Source: Roseibium album
GTDB lineage: Bacteria; Pseudomonadota; Alphaproteobacteria; Rhizobiales; Stappiaceae
Length of the DNA: 64,000 nucleotides
NCBI RefSeq assembly: GCF_001404515.1
Contig: NZ_CXWE01000003.1
Location: 248,001 to 312,000, forward strand
Direction of reading: 5' to 3'
Every line of letters begins with the position of its first letter. Position 1 is the first letter of the stretch. The notes below the pieces were generated by a model. That model saw only the letters and a program-made list of their open reading frames with translations, had not been told where the DNA came from and ran no database searches. The position numbers and the translations under genes were made by a program. This document shows, in pieces, positions 9,622 to 18,427 of the stretch.

Positions 9622-9945
9622 TTGAGAAAGCACATTGAATTCAGCTACTTGAGCTCTTTCACAGCACTTGGTGTTGCCACCTGCTGCGTGTTGCCCATGA
9701 CAATGATGTTGCTCGGCTTTGGCGGAAGCTGGCTGGTAATCTTCGGAAAGATAGCGGCGGCCAGTTACTACGTGTTGGCCGTTGCAACGCTTTTTGCCGC
9801 ATTGTCCTGGTGGTTGTCGCTTCGTCAAGGCGCGGTCTCGCGGCTCAAATGGTGGCTGACAGGCAGCACGGCAGTGACCGCAGCAGCGTGGGTGATCGTT
9901 TTTTACGAAACTCAGATCAACGAATTTCTCATTACACAGATGTGA
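9622..9945 (+). CDS. MerT-like mercuric ion transporter
   Basis: A 107-residue inner-membrane protein with about three transmembrane helices. The first helix carries the vicinal cysteine pair and following Pro/Gly pattern of MerT (GVATCCVLPMTMMLLGFGGSWL). The second cysteine pair found in the cytoplasmic loop of classical MerT is absent, so this is a reduced or MerT-like version. The start is a TTG with GGGAG seven bases upstream; no earlier ATG fits. First gene behind the MerR promoter, followed four bases later by the GDCCVxC protein. Probable role: movement of Hg(II) or a similar thiophilic ion across the inner membrane. Confidence 0.8.
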   Translation: MRKHIEFSYLSSFTALGVATCCVLPMTMMLLGFGGSWLVIFGKIAAASYYVLAVATLFAALSWWLSLRQGAVSRLKWWLTGSTAVTAAAWVIVFYETQINEFLITQM

Positions 9946-9949
9946 GCAC

Positions 9950-10168
9950 ATGGAAAAAGAAAGTATGGAGCTTCAAAGCACGCTGACATGCCCGGAATGC
10001 GGACACAGGGAAACTGAGACAATGCCGACAGACGCATGCCAGTGGTTCTACGAATGCAAATCTTGCGGAAGCATCCTCAAGCCGAACAAAGGCGACTGTT
10101 GCGTCTTCTGTTCGTTCGCAACGGTCCCTTGCCCGCCAATTCAGGCGGGCGAGAACTGCTGTCGTTGA
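9950..10168 (+). CDS. GDCCVxC domain small cysteine-rich protein
   Basis: A 72-residue protein with a zinc-ribbon-like N-terminus (LTCPECGHRE ... YECKSCG) and the signature GDCCVFCSFATVPCPPIQ. This is the GDCCVxC family, which in other bacteria may carry selenocysteine; here all positions are ordinary Cys codons. Eleven of 72 residues are cysteine. It follows the MerT-like gene by four bases and should be co-transcribed under MerR control. The molecular role is not established; binding or passing on thiophilic metals is a reasonable inference. Confidence 0.85.
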   Translation: MEKESMELQSTLTCPECGHRETETMPTDACQWFYECKSCGSILKPNKGDCCVFCSFATVPCPPIQAGENCCR

Positions 10169-10345
10169 TAGCGATCCAGCCTCCCGGTTTCGAAAACCTC
10201 GGTGGCCTGCAATACCCTTGAACCGAACCGGTTACGCACATCGGGACGGGAGCGCGTTCGTCATCTTCCGCAAACACTTTGTAATGAGCTATGGAAACGC
10301 GAACAGGCCGCAGCAAGCGGCGAATTGAACCAAGTTCCTGAAAAC

Positions 10346-10375
10346 GAAAAAAGGCCCAGGTGTTGTCCTGAGCCT
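10346..10375 (-). terminator. Rho-independent terminator of tRNA-Gly
   Basis: On the minus strand a 9-bp stem (10352-10360 with 10367-10375, one G-T pair) with a six-base loop is followed by six Ts, about a dozen bases after the tRNA CCA end. Confidence 0.8.
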
Positions 10376-10386
10376 TTCTGAAAATC

Positions 10387-10461
10387 TGGAGCGGGCGATG
10401 GGATTCGAACCCACGACCCCAACCTTGGCAAGGTTGTGCTCTACCCCTGAGCTACACCCGC
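10387..10461 (-). tRNA. tRNA-Gly (anticodon GCC)
   Basis: Read on the minus strand this is a 75-base cloverleaf with acceptor GCGGGTG/CGCCCGC, D-arm AGCTCAGGGGTAGAGC, anticodon stem-loop AACCTTGCCAAGGTT with GCC at the centre, T-arm GTGGGTTCGAATCCCAT and an encoded CCA. Followed by a strong terminator, so it is a monocistronic unit. Confidence 0.97.
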
Positions 10462-10703
10462 ATAGTGTCACGAGCGCTCCGGCGGTGGCCGCCTCGGCGT
10501 CGGTGGCGCAGTATATGGACTAAGCCGGGACGGATTGCAACAAGGAAATTGAAGAAATTATGTGAGCTGCCTTTCTGTGGACGTCCTGTGAATCGGGATC
10601 GTAAAATCCGCGGATTTATGCGGCTTTTCATCAGCGATTGAGCTTGTGGCGCAACCCGTAATCGCGTTAAACAGCCGGAAAGCTCAAATTGTCGGAAAAA
10701 AAC

Positions 10704-11225
10704 ATGCCAGCGACACGCGACGAACTGATGACCTTCCTCGAGGAACTCGATATCGGGGTTTCGACCGTAGATCACGAACCGGTTTTCACCGTTGCAGAAT
10801 CCGGGGGTCTTCATGACCGGATCCCGGGCGGTCACACCAAGAACCTTTTCGTGAAGGACAAGAAAAGCCGCCTGTTTCTGATTGTCGTCCTGCATGACGC
10901 GGAAATTGATCTGAAAAAGGTTCATCAGATTATCGGTGGCCAGGGCAGGGTCTCCTTTGGCAACGCGGATCTCTTAATGGAAGTCCTCGGCGTGGAACCG
11001 GGATCGGTCACGCCGTTTTCACTGATGAACGACCGCGAGGCATTGCGGGTCACCCCGGTTTTCGATGCCGCGATGATGCAGCACGACATTCTCAACTATC
11101 ATCCGCTGAAGAACGATGCCACCACGACGATCCGCGCGGAAGATCTGGTGAAATTCGCAAAGGCTTGCGGACATGATCCGCAGGTTTTGGCGGTCAGTGA
11201 ACAGGCAAGGAATGCTGCACATTAA
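10704..11225 (+). CDS. Prolyl-tRNA editing protein (YbaK/ProX family)
   Basis: A protein of about 173 residues of the YbaK/aminoacyl-tRNA deacylase family. These are free-standing editing enzymes that hydrolyse misacylated tRNA, typically Ala-tRNA(Pro). Family features visible: VSTVDHEPVFTVAE near the N-terminus, GGHTKNLFVKDKKSRLFLIV (the catalytic-site Lys and strand), and GVEPGSVTPFSLMNDR, the GxxPGsVTPF block of ProX. The frame also offers a TTG start at 10689; the ATG at 10704 is chosen by codon preference only. It stands alone on the plus strand. Confidence 0.88.
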   Translation: MPATRDELMTFLEELDIGVSTVDHEPVFTVAESGGLHDRIPGGHTKNLFVKDKKSRLFLIVVLHDAEIDLKKVHQIIGGQGRVSFGNADLLMEVLGVEPGSVTPFSLMNDREALRVTPVFDAAMMQHDILNYHPLKNDATTTIRAEDLVKFAKACGHDPQVLAVSEQARNAAH

Positions 11226-11351
11226 TCTTCGCGACGCCGGAGTTTGTATTTCCGGCGCGACAGCTCCATGTTAGGAGCAAATTCAACCAGTTTAGGGTTC
11301 CAGATTGGCCGGAGCGCGGCAAGCGCCGGCCGGAAAGCATGAGGCGGGCAG

Positions 11352-12365
11352 ATGAGTAACGGCAACTACAGCGTCGGTGGCCAGGTTGGCGGCGGATTCG
11401 GGGCCAGCATGGGCGGCGGCTATGGCGGTCAGGGCGGTGGATTCGGTGGCGACGGCGGCAATGGTGGCCCGACCGGTGGCAGCGGTCCGACCGGCGGCGA
11501 CCTCATTTTCGATGTTACCACCCAGACATTCATGGCCGACGTTCTCGAAGCCTCGCGCCAGCAACCGGTACTTGTCGATTTCTGGGCACCCTGGTGCGGC
11601 CCCTGCAAACAGCTCACGCCGATCATAGAAGCTGCGGTGAAGGCGGCAGGTGGCACGGTCAGGCTGGCAAAGATGAATATTGACGATCACCCGGAGATCG
11701 CCGGCCAGATGGGCATCCAGTCGATTCCCGCCGTGGTCGCCTTCAAGGACGGTCAGCCGGTGGACGGCTTCATGGGTGCACAACAGGAAAGCCAGGTGAA
11801 GGCCTTCATCGAAAAACTCGGTGGACCGGCCCCGGCGAACGAGGCTGACGCCTACCTGGAACAGGCCACGGAACTTCTGGCGGCGAACGACTTCGCCCAG
11901 GCCGCACAGCTGTTCGGTGCCGTGATGCAGATGGAACCGGAAAATGTGAAAGCGTTGGCCGGTCTTGCCCAGTGTTATCTCGGCGCGGACGAACTGGAAC
12001 GGGCCAAACAGGCGCTAGAACTGGTGCCGGAAGACAAGCGTTCGGACGAAGCCTACACTGCCGCCGTGGCTGCGCTGGATCTCGCCGAGCAGGCCGCGTC
12101 CCTCGGTGACCTTGCCGAGTTTCACAATCGTATTGCCAGCAACCCGCTCGATCACCAGGCTCGCTTCGACCTGGCTCTTGGGCTGAACGGCAAGGGTGAC
12201 AAGGAAGGTGCTGTTGATCAACTGATCGAAATCGTCCGGAACGACCGCGAATGGAACGAGGACGGCGCCCGTATGCAACTGCTGCAGTTTTTCGAAGCCT
12301 GGGGCTTCAAGGACCCGGCAAGCAATTACGGTCGCCGCAAACTGTCTGCAGTCCTGTTTTCTTGA
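11352..12365 (+). CDS. Thioredoxin-TPR protein (CnoX/YbbN type) with Gly-rich N-terminus
   Basis: A 337-residue protein: a glycine-rich segment (residues 8-50) precedes a thioredoxin domain with active site WAPWCGPCKQL (Cys82, Cys85). Residues about 170-330 form TPR-like helices (EADAYLEQATELLAANDFAQAAQLFGAV). This is the YbbN/CnoX architecture, a chaperone-like thioredoxin that protects substrates and hands them to GroEL or DnaK. Escherichia coli CnoX lacks the CxxC pair; this protein keeps a full CGPC and may be redox-active. First gene of a run with the LON-domain and Trm112 genes, 87 bases before the next. Confidence 0.88.
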   Translation: MSNGNYSVGGQVGGGFGASMGGGYGGQGGGFGGDGGNGGPTGGSGPTGGDLIFDVTTQTFMADVLEASRQQPVLVDFWAPWCGPCKQLTPIIEAAVKAAGGTVRLAKMNIDDHPEIAGQMGIQSIPAVVAFKDGQPVDGFMGAQQESQVKAFIEKLGGPAPANEADAYLEQATELLAANDFAQAAQLFGAVMQMEPENVKALAGLAQCYLGADELERAKQALELVPEDKRSDEAYTAAVAALDLAEQAASLGDLAEFHNRIASNPLDHQARFDLALGLNGKGDKEGAVDQLIEIVRNDREWNEDGARMQLLQFFEAWGFKDPASNYGRRKLSAVLFS

Positions 12366-12452
12366 CGATTGCCGGAAATGACACACATTTACGGGGGATA
12401 CCGGTGCAATCGGTCCCCGGTGCCGAAACAAACACAATAAGAAGGCGCGGAA

Positions 12453-13130
12453 ATGCAGGCAGGAAACGCCATTTATGAAACGATCGCGGACTTGCCACCG
12501 GTCTTGCCCGTGTTTCCCCTTTCCGGCGCATTGCTACTGCCCAGGACACAATTGCCGTTGAACATCTTCGAGCAACGCTATCTCGACATGATGGATGCTG
12601 CGCTTTCCGGCAATCGCCTGGTCGGCATGGTGCAGCCTGCGCATGAAGCACCGGGCCAGGAACCGGATGTGCCCGTGCTGGCAGATGTCGGCTGCGTCGG
12701 CCGCCTCACGAGTTTCCAGGAAACCGGGGACGGTCGCTATCTTGTGACGCTGCAAGGTGTTACGCGGTTCGCTCTCGGCAAGGAACTGCGCACCTACAGC
12801 GCCTTCAGGGAAGTCGAGTGTGATTTCGCGCCGTTCGCGGCCGATCTCAGATGTGGTGACGGTGAAGAGGATGTCGACCGGACCGGGCTGCTTAGAACCT
12901 TGCGGGATTATCTGGACGCCAACAATCTCGAGGCTGACTGGCAAAGCGTTTCGGAAGCCGAAACCGAGGTTCTCGTCAATGCGCTCTGCATGATGTGTCC
13001 ATACGGCCCTCAGGAAAAACAGGCGTTGCTGGAAGCCCGCGACCTGAAGACGCGCGCCGAAACGCTCATTGCGATCACGGAGATGGATCTGGCAAGGTCG
13101 CAAAATGATGGCGGCTCGACGCTTCAATAG
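12453..13130 (+). CDS. LON peptidase substrate-binding domain protein
   Basis: A 225-residue protein made only of the Lon N-terminal substrate-binding domain: LPVFPLSGALLLPRTQLPLNIFEQRYLDMMDAAL at residues 10-45 is the hallmark. There is no AAA or Ser-Lys protease part. Stand-alone LON-N proteins are common in alphaproteobacteria next to a thioredoxin and a Trm112-like protein, as here; their function is unknown but substrate recognition in protein quality control fits the neighbours. Confidence 0.88.
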   Translation: MQAGNAIYETIADLPPVLPVFPLSGALLLPRTQLPLNIFEQRYLDMMDAALSGNRLVGMVQPAHEAPGQEPDVPVLADVGCVGRLTSFQETGDGRYLVTLQGVTRFALGKELRTYSAFREVECDFAPFAADLRCGDGEEDVDRTGLLRTLRDYLDANNLEADWQSVSEAETEVLVNALCMMCPYGPQEKQALLEARDLKTRAETLIAITEMDLARSQNDGGSTLQ

Positions 13131-13169
13131 GGCGCCACGCACCAAATATCCGAATTGAAAGACACTCAG

Positions 13170-13361
13170 ATGACCGAAACGAGCGAACGCCCAGTCGACA
13201 GGAAACTGCTTGAGTTGCTTGTCTGTCCGGTGACAAAGGCGACCCTGGAATATGACGCCGAGGCAAGGGAGCTCATCTCAAGATCTGCCAAACTCGCCTA
13301 TCCGATCCGCAACGGCATCCCCATCATGTTACCGGACGAGGCGCGCAAGCTGGAAGACTGA
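13170..13361 (+). CDS. Trm112 family (UPF0434) protein
   Basis: A 63-residue protein with [47 protein letters not shown], the compact zinc-ribbon-like Trm112/YcaR family, although only one cysteine of the zinc site remains. Bacterial members are small partners or activators of unknown targets. The frame opens at a TTG (13155) but the ATG at 13170 is preferred. It is followed by a strong terminator that also faces the convergent yggT gene. Confidence 0.85.
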   Translation: MTETSERPVDRKLLELLVCPVTKATLEYDAEARELISRSAKLAYPIRNGIPIMLPDEARKLED

Positions 13362-13390
13362 CCGGTTCCGCAAGGTCTGGACACAAACAA

Positions 13391-13417
13391 AGCCCGGATC
13401 GACTGATCCGGGCTTTT
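13391..13417. terminator. Bidirectional terminator between Trm112 and YggT genes
   Basis: A perfect 10-bp stem (AGCCCGGATC, loop GACT, GATCCGGGCT) is followed by Ts on the plus strand and by TTTG on the minus strand. It lies between two convergent genes. Confidence 0.88.
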
Positions 13418-13441
13418 GATTGACCCACGCAGATTGCAAGA

Positions 13442-13738
13442 TCAGAAACCGCTAAACATCGGCAATATGTTGATGATGATGATCTGGCGCAAAAAGATGA
13501 TGCCCAGAAGCAGAACAATGGGTGAAATGTCGATACCGCCAAGATCGGGCATGAACCTGCGTATGGGCCGCAATGCAGGCTCGGTCAGATTGTACAGGAC
13601 CCTGCCGATGGAATTGATGATCTGATTGCTCGAGTTCACAATGTTGAAAGCGTAGAGCCAGGAGAAGATCGCACTGGCAATGATCACGTAGGTATAGAGT
13701 TCCAGCGCAATGAGGATGACGTTGAATAATGCGGTCAT
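13442..13738 (-). CDS. YggT family integral membrane protein
   Basis: A 98-residue protein with two hydrophobic stretches: [25 protein letters not shown] and [21 protein letters not shown]. Between them sits the conserved YggT/Ycf19 loop ([28 protein letters not shown]). These proteins are linked to osmotic resistance or, in plastids, to membrane complex assembly; the exact role here is unknown. Confidence 0.9.
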   Translation of the reverse strand: MTALFNVILIALELYTYVIIASAIFSWLYAFNIVNSSNQIINSIGRVLYNLTEPALRPIRRFMPDLGGIDISPIVLLLGIIFLRQIIIINILPMFSGF

Positions 13739-13977
13739 GATCTGGTCCGTTGCCGTTCAGTTTCTTTCTCGTTTCTCATGTAGCCCCGAGTCCGCGCGCC
13801 TGCAAGACAGCACTTTCAAGAACGCGGAATTGTTTGTAACCGCTTGTCGCATTTTCTCCGCCAGAAGAATCCGGTGCGGAAATGCAACACTTCGACAAAA
13901 CCGGGATTCCTTAGGCTTTGAGTAAGCCTGCTTCGTGCTATCTTGCCGGCAATGAATTCCATATGGATGTGGCCTTA

Positions 13978-14778
13978 ATGTTCAAGACTTTGTCACGCGT
14001 TGCGCTCGCTCTTTCACTGGGCGCCGTGTCCGGAACCGCTCTGGCACAGAGTGGAGAGATCTCCGCCCAGGACGCCAACAAGCAGTTCGTCGTCGATCTG
14101 GGGATCGGCGCCATCGCACAGCCACGGTATGAATCAGCAGATTCCTACCTGATCTATCCGATGCCGATCATATCGGTGGGCCGCTTTTATCTTCCAGGTC
14201 TTGGACAGGTGGTCGACGGACGCCGCAAGTCGGGGGTCTTCTTCTTTCCCTCCTTCAATTTCATCGGGGAGCGAAAGGCAAGCGACAGCACGGACCTCAC
14301 CGGAACAAGTACCGTAGACTGGGCGCTGGAACTCGGGCTTGGCGGCGGTTTCCGGACCGAACATTTCCGCGCCTTTGCCGAACTCCGTCAGGGCATCAAC
14401 GGTCACACCGGCCAGGTTGGCCAGCTTGGTCTCGACGGCATCATCTACCCCAGTGACAAATGGGAAGTCAGCTTCGGTCCACGTGCCAGCTTCGCATCCG
14501 GAGAATATATGGACACCTATTTCGGTGTCACTGCGACGGAAGCTGCCAATAGCGGCGGCCGCCTGACGCAATATGACCCGGGTGCGGGTTTCAAGAGCGT
14601 CGGTCTCGCAGCGCGCGGCAGTTACGACTGGAATGATGACGTTCGCCTGCACATCCGCGGAACCTACGACCGGTTGATCGGCGACGCGGCTGACAGCCCG
14701 ATCGCGGAAGCCGGCAGCAAGGACCAGTTCAGTCTTGGCGTCGGCGTCAGCTACCGGTTCGCATTCGACATCTTTTAA
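13978..14778 (+). CDS. MipA/OmpV family outer-membrane protein
   Basis: About 266 residues. The ATG at 13978 starts a good signal peptide (MFKTLSRVALALSLGAVSGTALAQ). The mature part has alternating beta strands and the MipA/OmpV pattern: VDLGIGAIAQPRYESADSY, YPMPIISVGRF near the start, and a C-terminal strand ending in aromatic FAFDIF, as expected for an outer-membrane barrel. Earlier in-frame starts at 13918 (TTG) and 13963 (ATG) would add a non-signal extension. Members act as scaffolds for murein enzymes or as porins; the specific role is not readable. Confidence 0.87.
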   Translation: MFKTLSRVALALSLGAVSGTALAQSGEISAQDANKQFVVDLGIGAIAQPRYESADSYLIYPMPIISVGRFYLPGLGQVVDGRRKSGVFFFPSFNFIGERKASDSTDLTGTSTVDWALELGLGGGFRTEHFRAFAELRQGINGHTGQVGQLGLDGIIYPSDKWEVSFGPRASFASGEYMDTYFGVTATEAANSGGRLTQYDPGAGFKSVGLAARGSYDWNDDVRLHIRGTYDRLIGDAADSPIAEAGSKDQFSLGVGVSYRFAFDIF

Positions 14779-15212
14779 GAGCTGAAGCTGCTACGATCGT
14801 CATAGGCAAATCGGACCGCGAGGTTCGCTCCAAGATATCTCGACCGGGAATACGGCTGTTGCACAATTCGCCTGACCCGTTTGTTCGGTGTGACAGTCGG
14901 AGCCTCTGGTCCGGCCAGGGGAGCGACTATACTCCAAGGCTTCCCGGGCGATCGGCAACGGCAGGAACCATGAAGCGGGTTACGTGTCTTGCTGACCTTA
15001 CGTCAGCACGAAGTTGATTTCCGAGTCCGGGATGCGTGAGCCGAACCCGGCATTGCCTTCGTGCCGCTAATACGTGAATCAGCCAATAAACCCGTTGATC
15101 TGCGCGCAGACCGGCAGTCATTCGCAACCGCTGGTCCAAATCCTCGACATTGGCTCATAGCGAACCGACAGAGCACTGGCGTCTAGGCGGCCCGGATCCT
15201 GCTGAGAAAGTC
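14779..15212. other. Intergenic region, 434 bases, no gene seen
   Basis: Lies between convergent genes. Only short frames without a family match or ribosome binding site; no hairpin with a T run was recognised. Confidence 0.45.
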
Positions 15213-16043
15213 TCAATACGAACACTCGATCAATTCGATACCGCGCGGCAGCTTGGTGTTTTCATCACCGCAAGCACCCAGAATACGGCTCGGATCCAGG
15301 TTATCGGCGCCGGTCAAGTCAGCTCCGACAAGACGTGTCCGCCGCAGCAAGGCGCCGTCGAAATTAACATTCGTCAGATTGGCGTTTGAAAGATCCGCAC
15401 TCACCAGCCGGACACCGGTGAAATCCGCACCGGAGAAATCCGCGCCGTCAGCCTTGATCCGATCCAGCTTGCCTTGCCGGATGCGGGCGTTCTTGAAGTT
15501 CGCGCCGGACAGGTCGACACGCTCCAGATTGACCCCGTCCATCTTTGCGCCCTCAAAGGATGCACCGGTCGCAACGGATCTGATAAAACCAGCGCCGCGA
15601 AGATCTGCTCCATCAAAATTGGCATTGTTGGCGATGCTGGCGTTCAGGTCCGCGTCCCTGAGGTCGACGTCTTCAAGAATCGCATTGGTAAAATTGGCTT
15701 TTTCCAGGTCCGCGGAACGCATGTTCGAACCCGTAAAATTGCTTCCCGAGAAATCCGCACGCTCCGCCTCCGTGCGGCGCAAGTCTGAATTTTGAAAGTC
15801 GCCACCGGGAAGAACAGCTTCCTTCAAGTCGGTTTCACGAAGGTTGGCACGGTTGAAGTTCACATTCTCTACGGTCAGGAACCTCAGTTCTGTCAGCCGC
15901 AGATCGCAGCGCGGGCAGCCGCCGTTCTTCTTGATGTCGGCCATTTTTTCTTCATCGCTACCGGCAAGCGCTCCGGTGGACAATGAACACAATGCAAAGA
16001 CACCCAAAAAGCCTGCCAGAAAATGCGTAAACCTGTCGCTCAT
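15213..16043 (-). CDS. Exported pentapeptide-repeat protein
   Basis: A 276-residue protein with a signal peptide (residues 1-27, ending GALA-G) and a short Cys pair segment (GGCPRCDLRLTEL). About thirty A(D/N)LXX-type pentapeptide repeats follow (ANLRETDLKEAVL, ADLEKANFTNAIL, ADLSNANLTNVNF), which form a right-handed quadrilateral beta-helix. The C-terminus carries two more cysteines (GACGDENTK, LIECSY). Probably periplasmic. Repeat proteins of this kind often mediate binding; no target is suggested by neighbours. Confidence 0.92.
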   Translation of the reverse strand: MSDRFTHFLAGFLGVFALCSLSTGALAGSDEEKMADIKKNGGCPRCDLRLTELRFLTVENVNFNRANLRETDLKEAVLPGGDFQNSDLRRTEAERADFSGSNFTGSNMRSADLEKANFTNAILEDVDLRDADLNASIANNANFDGADLRGAGFIRSVATGASFEGAKMDGVNLERVDLSGANFKNARIRQGKLDRIKADGADFSGADFTGVRLVSADLSNANLTNVNFDGALLRRTRLVGADLTGADNLDPSRILGACGDENTKLPRGIELIECSY

Positions 16044-16465
16044 GCCAAAACCTTTTTTCAGACTTCTCTAAAGATAGGTATCCAATACCAGCAGTTTAAG
16101 GACAGTTTCTGTCCAGAAAACGTATATTGTCGAAAATGAGAAAAATGTCGTGAAAAACAAGTCCTGCCGGCATGGCTCCTATGGGAGGAAGAAGCGAGCG
16201 GGGTCGCAGTTGCCCACCTCTTCCGTCCACATAAGGCGCTGACGACGCACTACCTGACAATCAGCGTGCCAATTCCATCGCAAAAGGCTTGCCAATTGGT
16301 TTTTGCGGATAATTTTCCAGATCTAGTCGCATTCTTCGCCTTCACCACAAGATGCTGATCTGGTTTAGAAAGTCTTCATCTTTCATGCATTGCAAATTGC
16401 AAAGCCACTTGCAAACGTGGCTAAGAGAAGGTTAACGCGCAGGCTCTGAACCGCGAACAGGGTCC
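16044..16465. other. Intergenic region, 422 bases, no gene seen
   Basis: Upstream side of the pentapeptide-repeat gene and downstream side of the patatin gene. AT-richer near 16080-16160, which may hold the promoter of the minus-strand pentapeptide gene. No ORF, RNA or repeat was recognised. Confidence 0.45.
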
Positions 16466-17488
16466 TCAGGCAAACTCGTCTCTGAGGTCGACCGATGAAC
16501 GCTCACCAATGTCGTCGTAATGGTTGTCCAGCCATTCTTTTGCGGTCTGGCGGCCAAGATCGCGCAACTCGATCAGAAACGCCCATTCCGCATTGAGCTT
16601 GGAGGACGCCTGGAGCGGCTTCAGTTCCCGAGCGAAGATCCGGTGCATGTGCACCTTCATGTATTCCTCAGACGAAAGCTTGCCTTCCTCGATCAACCGG
16701 GTCACGAAGTCGATGGCCCTGAGTTCTCTCAGCAGCGTGGAATTGAAGGTGATCTCGTTCAACCTGTTGACGATCTCGCGGGCAGTTCGCGGTACCTGGC
16801 GCCGTTCCAGAGGATTGATCTGCACGAGCACGACGTCCGGAGTCGCGGTTTCATAAAACAGCGGATAAAGTGGAGGGTTGCCCATGTAGCCGCCGTCCCA
16901 ATAGGGCTCGCCATCGATTTCCACCGCCTGGTAAAGCTGCGGCAGACAGGCAGACGCCATCACGGCGTCAAGGGTGACTTCCTTTTCGCTGAACACCCGG
17001 ATCTTGCCGGAAAAAACATTGGTCGCGGCAATGAACAGCCGGACGCCGGAACAGCAGTGCACCTTGTCGAAATCAACCATTTTCTCGACAACATCCCTGA
17101 GCGGGTTGACGTTGAGAGGATTGAATTCATAGGGCGATGCGAACCGCGACACGACATCGAAAAAAAGATAACTCGGCGAATGATCAAGGCTCCAGTTGCC
17201 GAGCAGAACGTCAAGGGGTGTTCTCTGGATCGGGCTGAACCGCGCTTCTTCGCTGACCTCGCGCCAGAATGCTTCCAGGCTGGCGCGCGCGCCTTCCTCG
17301 CCGCCCGCTTCCATGCCGCTCGCGAGAACCACGGCATTCATGGCACCGGCCGACGTCCCCGTGATCGCATCGATGGAAAGGCGGCTGTCTTGCAGAAACC
17401 AGTCCAGCACCCCCCATGTGAAGGCACCATGCGCACCGCCACCCTGCAAAGCCAGGTTAATCTTCTTGGGTTCGGCCACAGCACACAC
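16466..17488 (-). CDS. Patatin-like phospholipase with DUF3734 C-terminus
   Basis: A 340-residue lipid acyl hydrolase. The oxyanion loop is GGGAHGAF (residues 15-22), the nucleophile elbow GTSAG (residues 44-48) and the catalytic Asp is in DGG (EPYWDGGYMGNPPLYPL). The C-terminal third (RREIVNRLNEITFNSTLLRELRAI-like block) matches DUF3734. The start is a GTG with AAGGAAAG just upstream. It lies 32 bases downstream of bdhA on the same strand, so the pair is very likely one operon tied to polyhydroxybutyrate or lipid turnover. Confidence 0.92.
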   Translation of the reverse strand: MCAVAEPKKINLALQGGGAHGAFTWGVLDWFLQDSRLSIDAITGTSAGAMNAVVLASGMEAGGEEGARASLEAFWREVSEEARFSPIQRTPLDVLLGNWSLDHSPSYLFFDVVSRFASPYEFNPLNVNPLRDVVEKMVDFDKVHCCSGVRLFIAATNVFSGKIRVFSEKEVTLDAVMASACLPQLYQAVEIDGEPYWDGGYMGNPPLYPLFYETATPDVVLVQINPLERRQVPRTAREIVNRLNEITFNSTLLRELRAIDFVTRLIEEGKLSSEEYMKVHMHRIFARELKPLQASSKLNAEWAFLIELRDLGRQTAKEWLDNHYDDIGERSSVDLRDEFA

Positions 17489-17520
17489 CTTTCCTTTTTA
17501 CGGCAAGATTTCGCGTTCGG

Positions 17521-18303
17521 TTATTGCGCCGTCCAGCCGCCGTCGATCGGCAGAACGGAGCCGGTGATGGCAGAGGCCGTATCGCTGCACAGGAAAACGG
17601 CATAACCGGCAACCTGATCGACCGTCACGAATTCCTTGGTCGGCTGCGCCTTGAGCATGACTTCCTTCTTGACCTGCTCCTCTGTCATGTTGCGCGCTTT
17701 CATCGTGTCGGGAATCTGTGCTTCCACCAGCGGCGTCCAGACATAACCCGGGCAGATCGCATTCACGGTCACACCCTGTTCAGCGACTTCGAGCGCGACA
17801 GTCTTGGTAAGACCCGCAATTCCGTGCTTTGCGGCGACATAGGCGGATTTGAAGGGCGAGGCGACAAGCGCATGGGCGGACGCCGTATTGATAATTCGAC
17901 CCCAGCCACGCTGTTTCATTCCCGGCAGAGCGGCCCGGATGGCATGAAAGGCGGAGGACAGGTTGATCGCAATGATCGCATCCCATTTTTCAACCGGGAA
18001 CTCATCCACGGGAGAAACAAACTGGATACCGGCATTGTTCACCAGGATATCAACAGATCCGAACTCCTTTTCGGCATCCGCAATCATGCCGGCAATCTCA
18101 TCGCCATTCAGCATGTTCGCAGACGAATAGCTGCAACGCACGCCAAAATCCGCCTCGATCGCTGCGCGGGTCTTTTCAATCTCGCCGGCATCGCCAAGAC
18201 CATTGATGACAATGTTTGCACCTTGCTCTGCAAATGCACGGGCACAACCCAGTCCGATCCCGGACGTGGATCCGGTAATGACGGCAGTTTTGTTGGCAAG
18301 CAT
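17521..18303 (-). CDS. bdhA: D-3-hydroxybutyrate dehydrogenase
   Basis: A 260-residue classical short-chain dehydrogenase that interconverts 3-hydroxybutyrate and acetoacetate with NAD. It has the cofactor motif TGSTSGIG (residues 9-16), NNAGIQ, the catalytic Ser in NTASAH and Tyr-Lys in SAYVAAKHG. The block AEQGVTVNAICPGYVWTPLVE is typical of this enzyme, as is the C-terminus SVLPIDGGWTAQ. The ATG at 18303 has GGGAG upstream and gives the family length; the frame extends to 18342 without a better start. First gene of a two-gene operon with the patatin. Confidence 0.93.
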   Translation of the reverse strand: MLANKTAVITGSTSGIGLGCARAFAEQGANIVINGLGDAGEIEKTRAAIEADFGVRCSYSSANMLNGDEIAGMIADAEKEFGSVDILVNNAGIQFVSPVDEFPVEKWDAIIAINLSSAFHAIRAALPGMKQRGWGRIINTASAHALVASPFKSAYVAAKHGIAGLTKTVALEVAEQGVTVNAICPGYVWTPLVEAQIPDTMKARNMTEEQVKKEVMLKAQPTKEFVTVDQVAGYAVFLCSDTASAITGSVLPIDGGWTAQ

Positions 18304-18427
18304 TCGGGATCTCCCAGGAAGTGAATTTGTCTGGTGCAACACTTCAACAGATTTCGCCGCACCGCAACATCACATTGAGGAAAAGTGATTGCCTCGTCAT
18401 GTCAAAGGGCGGGTGCGCCTCATTTTC

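Noticed and set aside
16520..17605. 361-residue plus-strand frame over the patatin gene
   Set aside because: Composition is rich in His, Arg and Gln without a family signature, as expected for an antisense shadow; the minus strand has intact patatin motifs.
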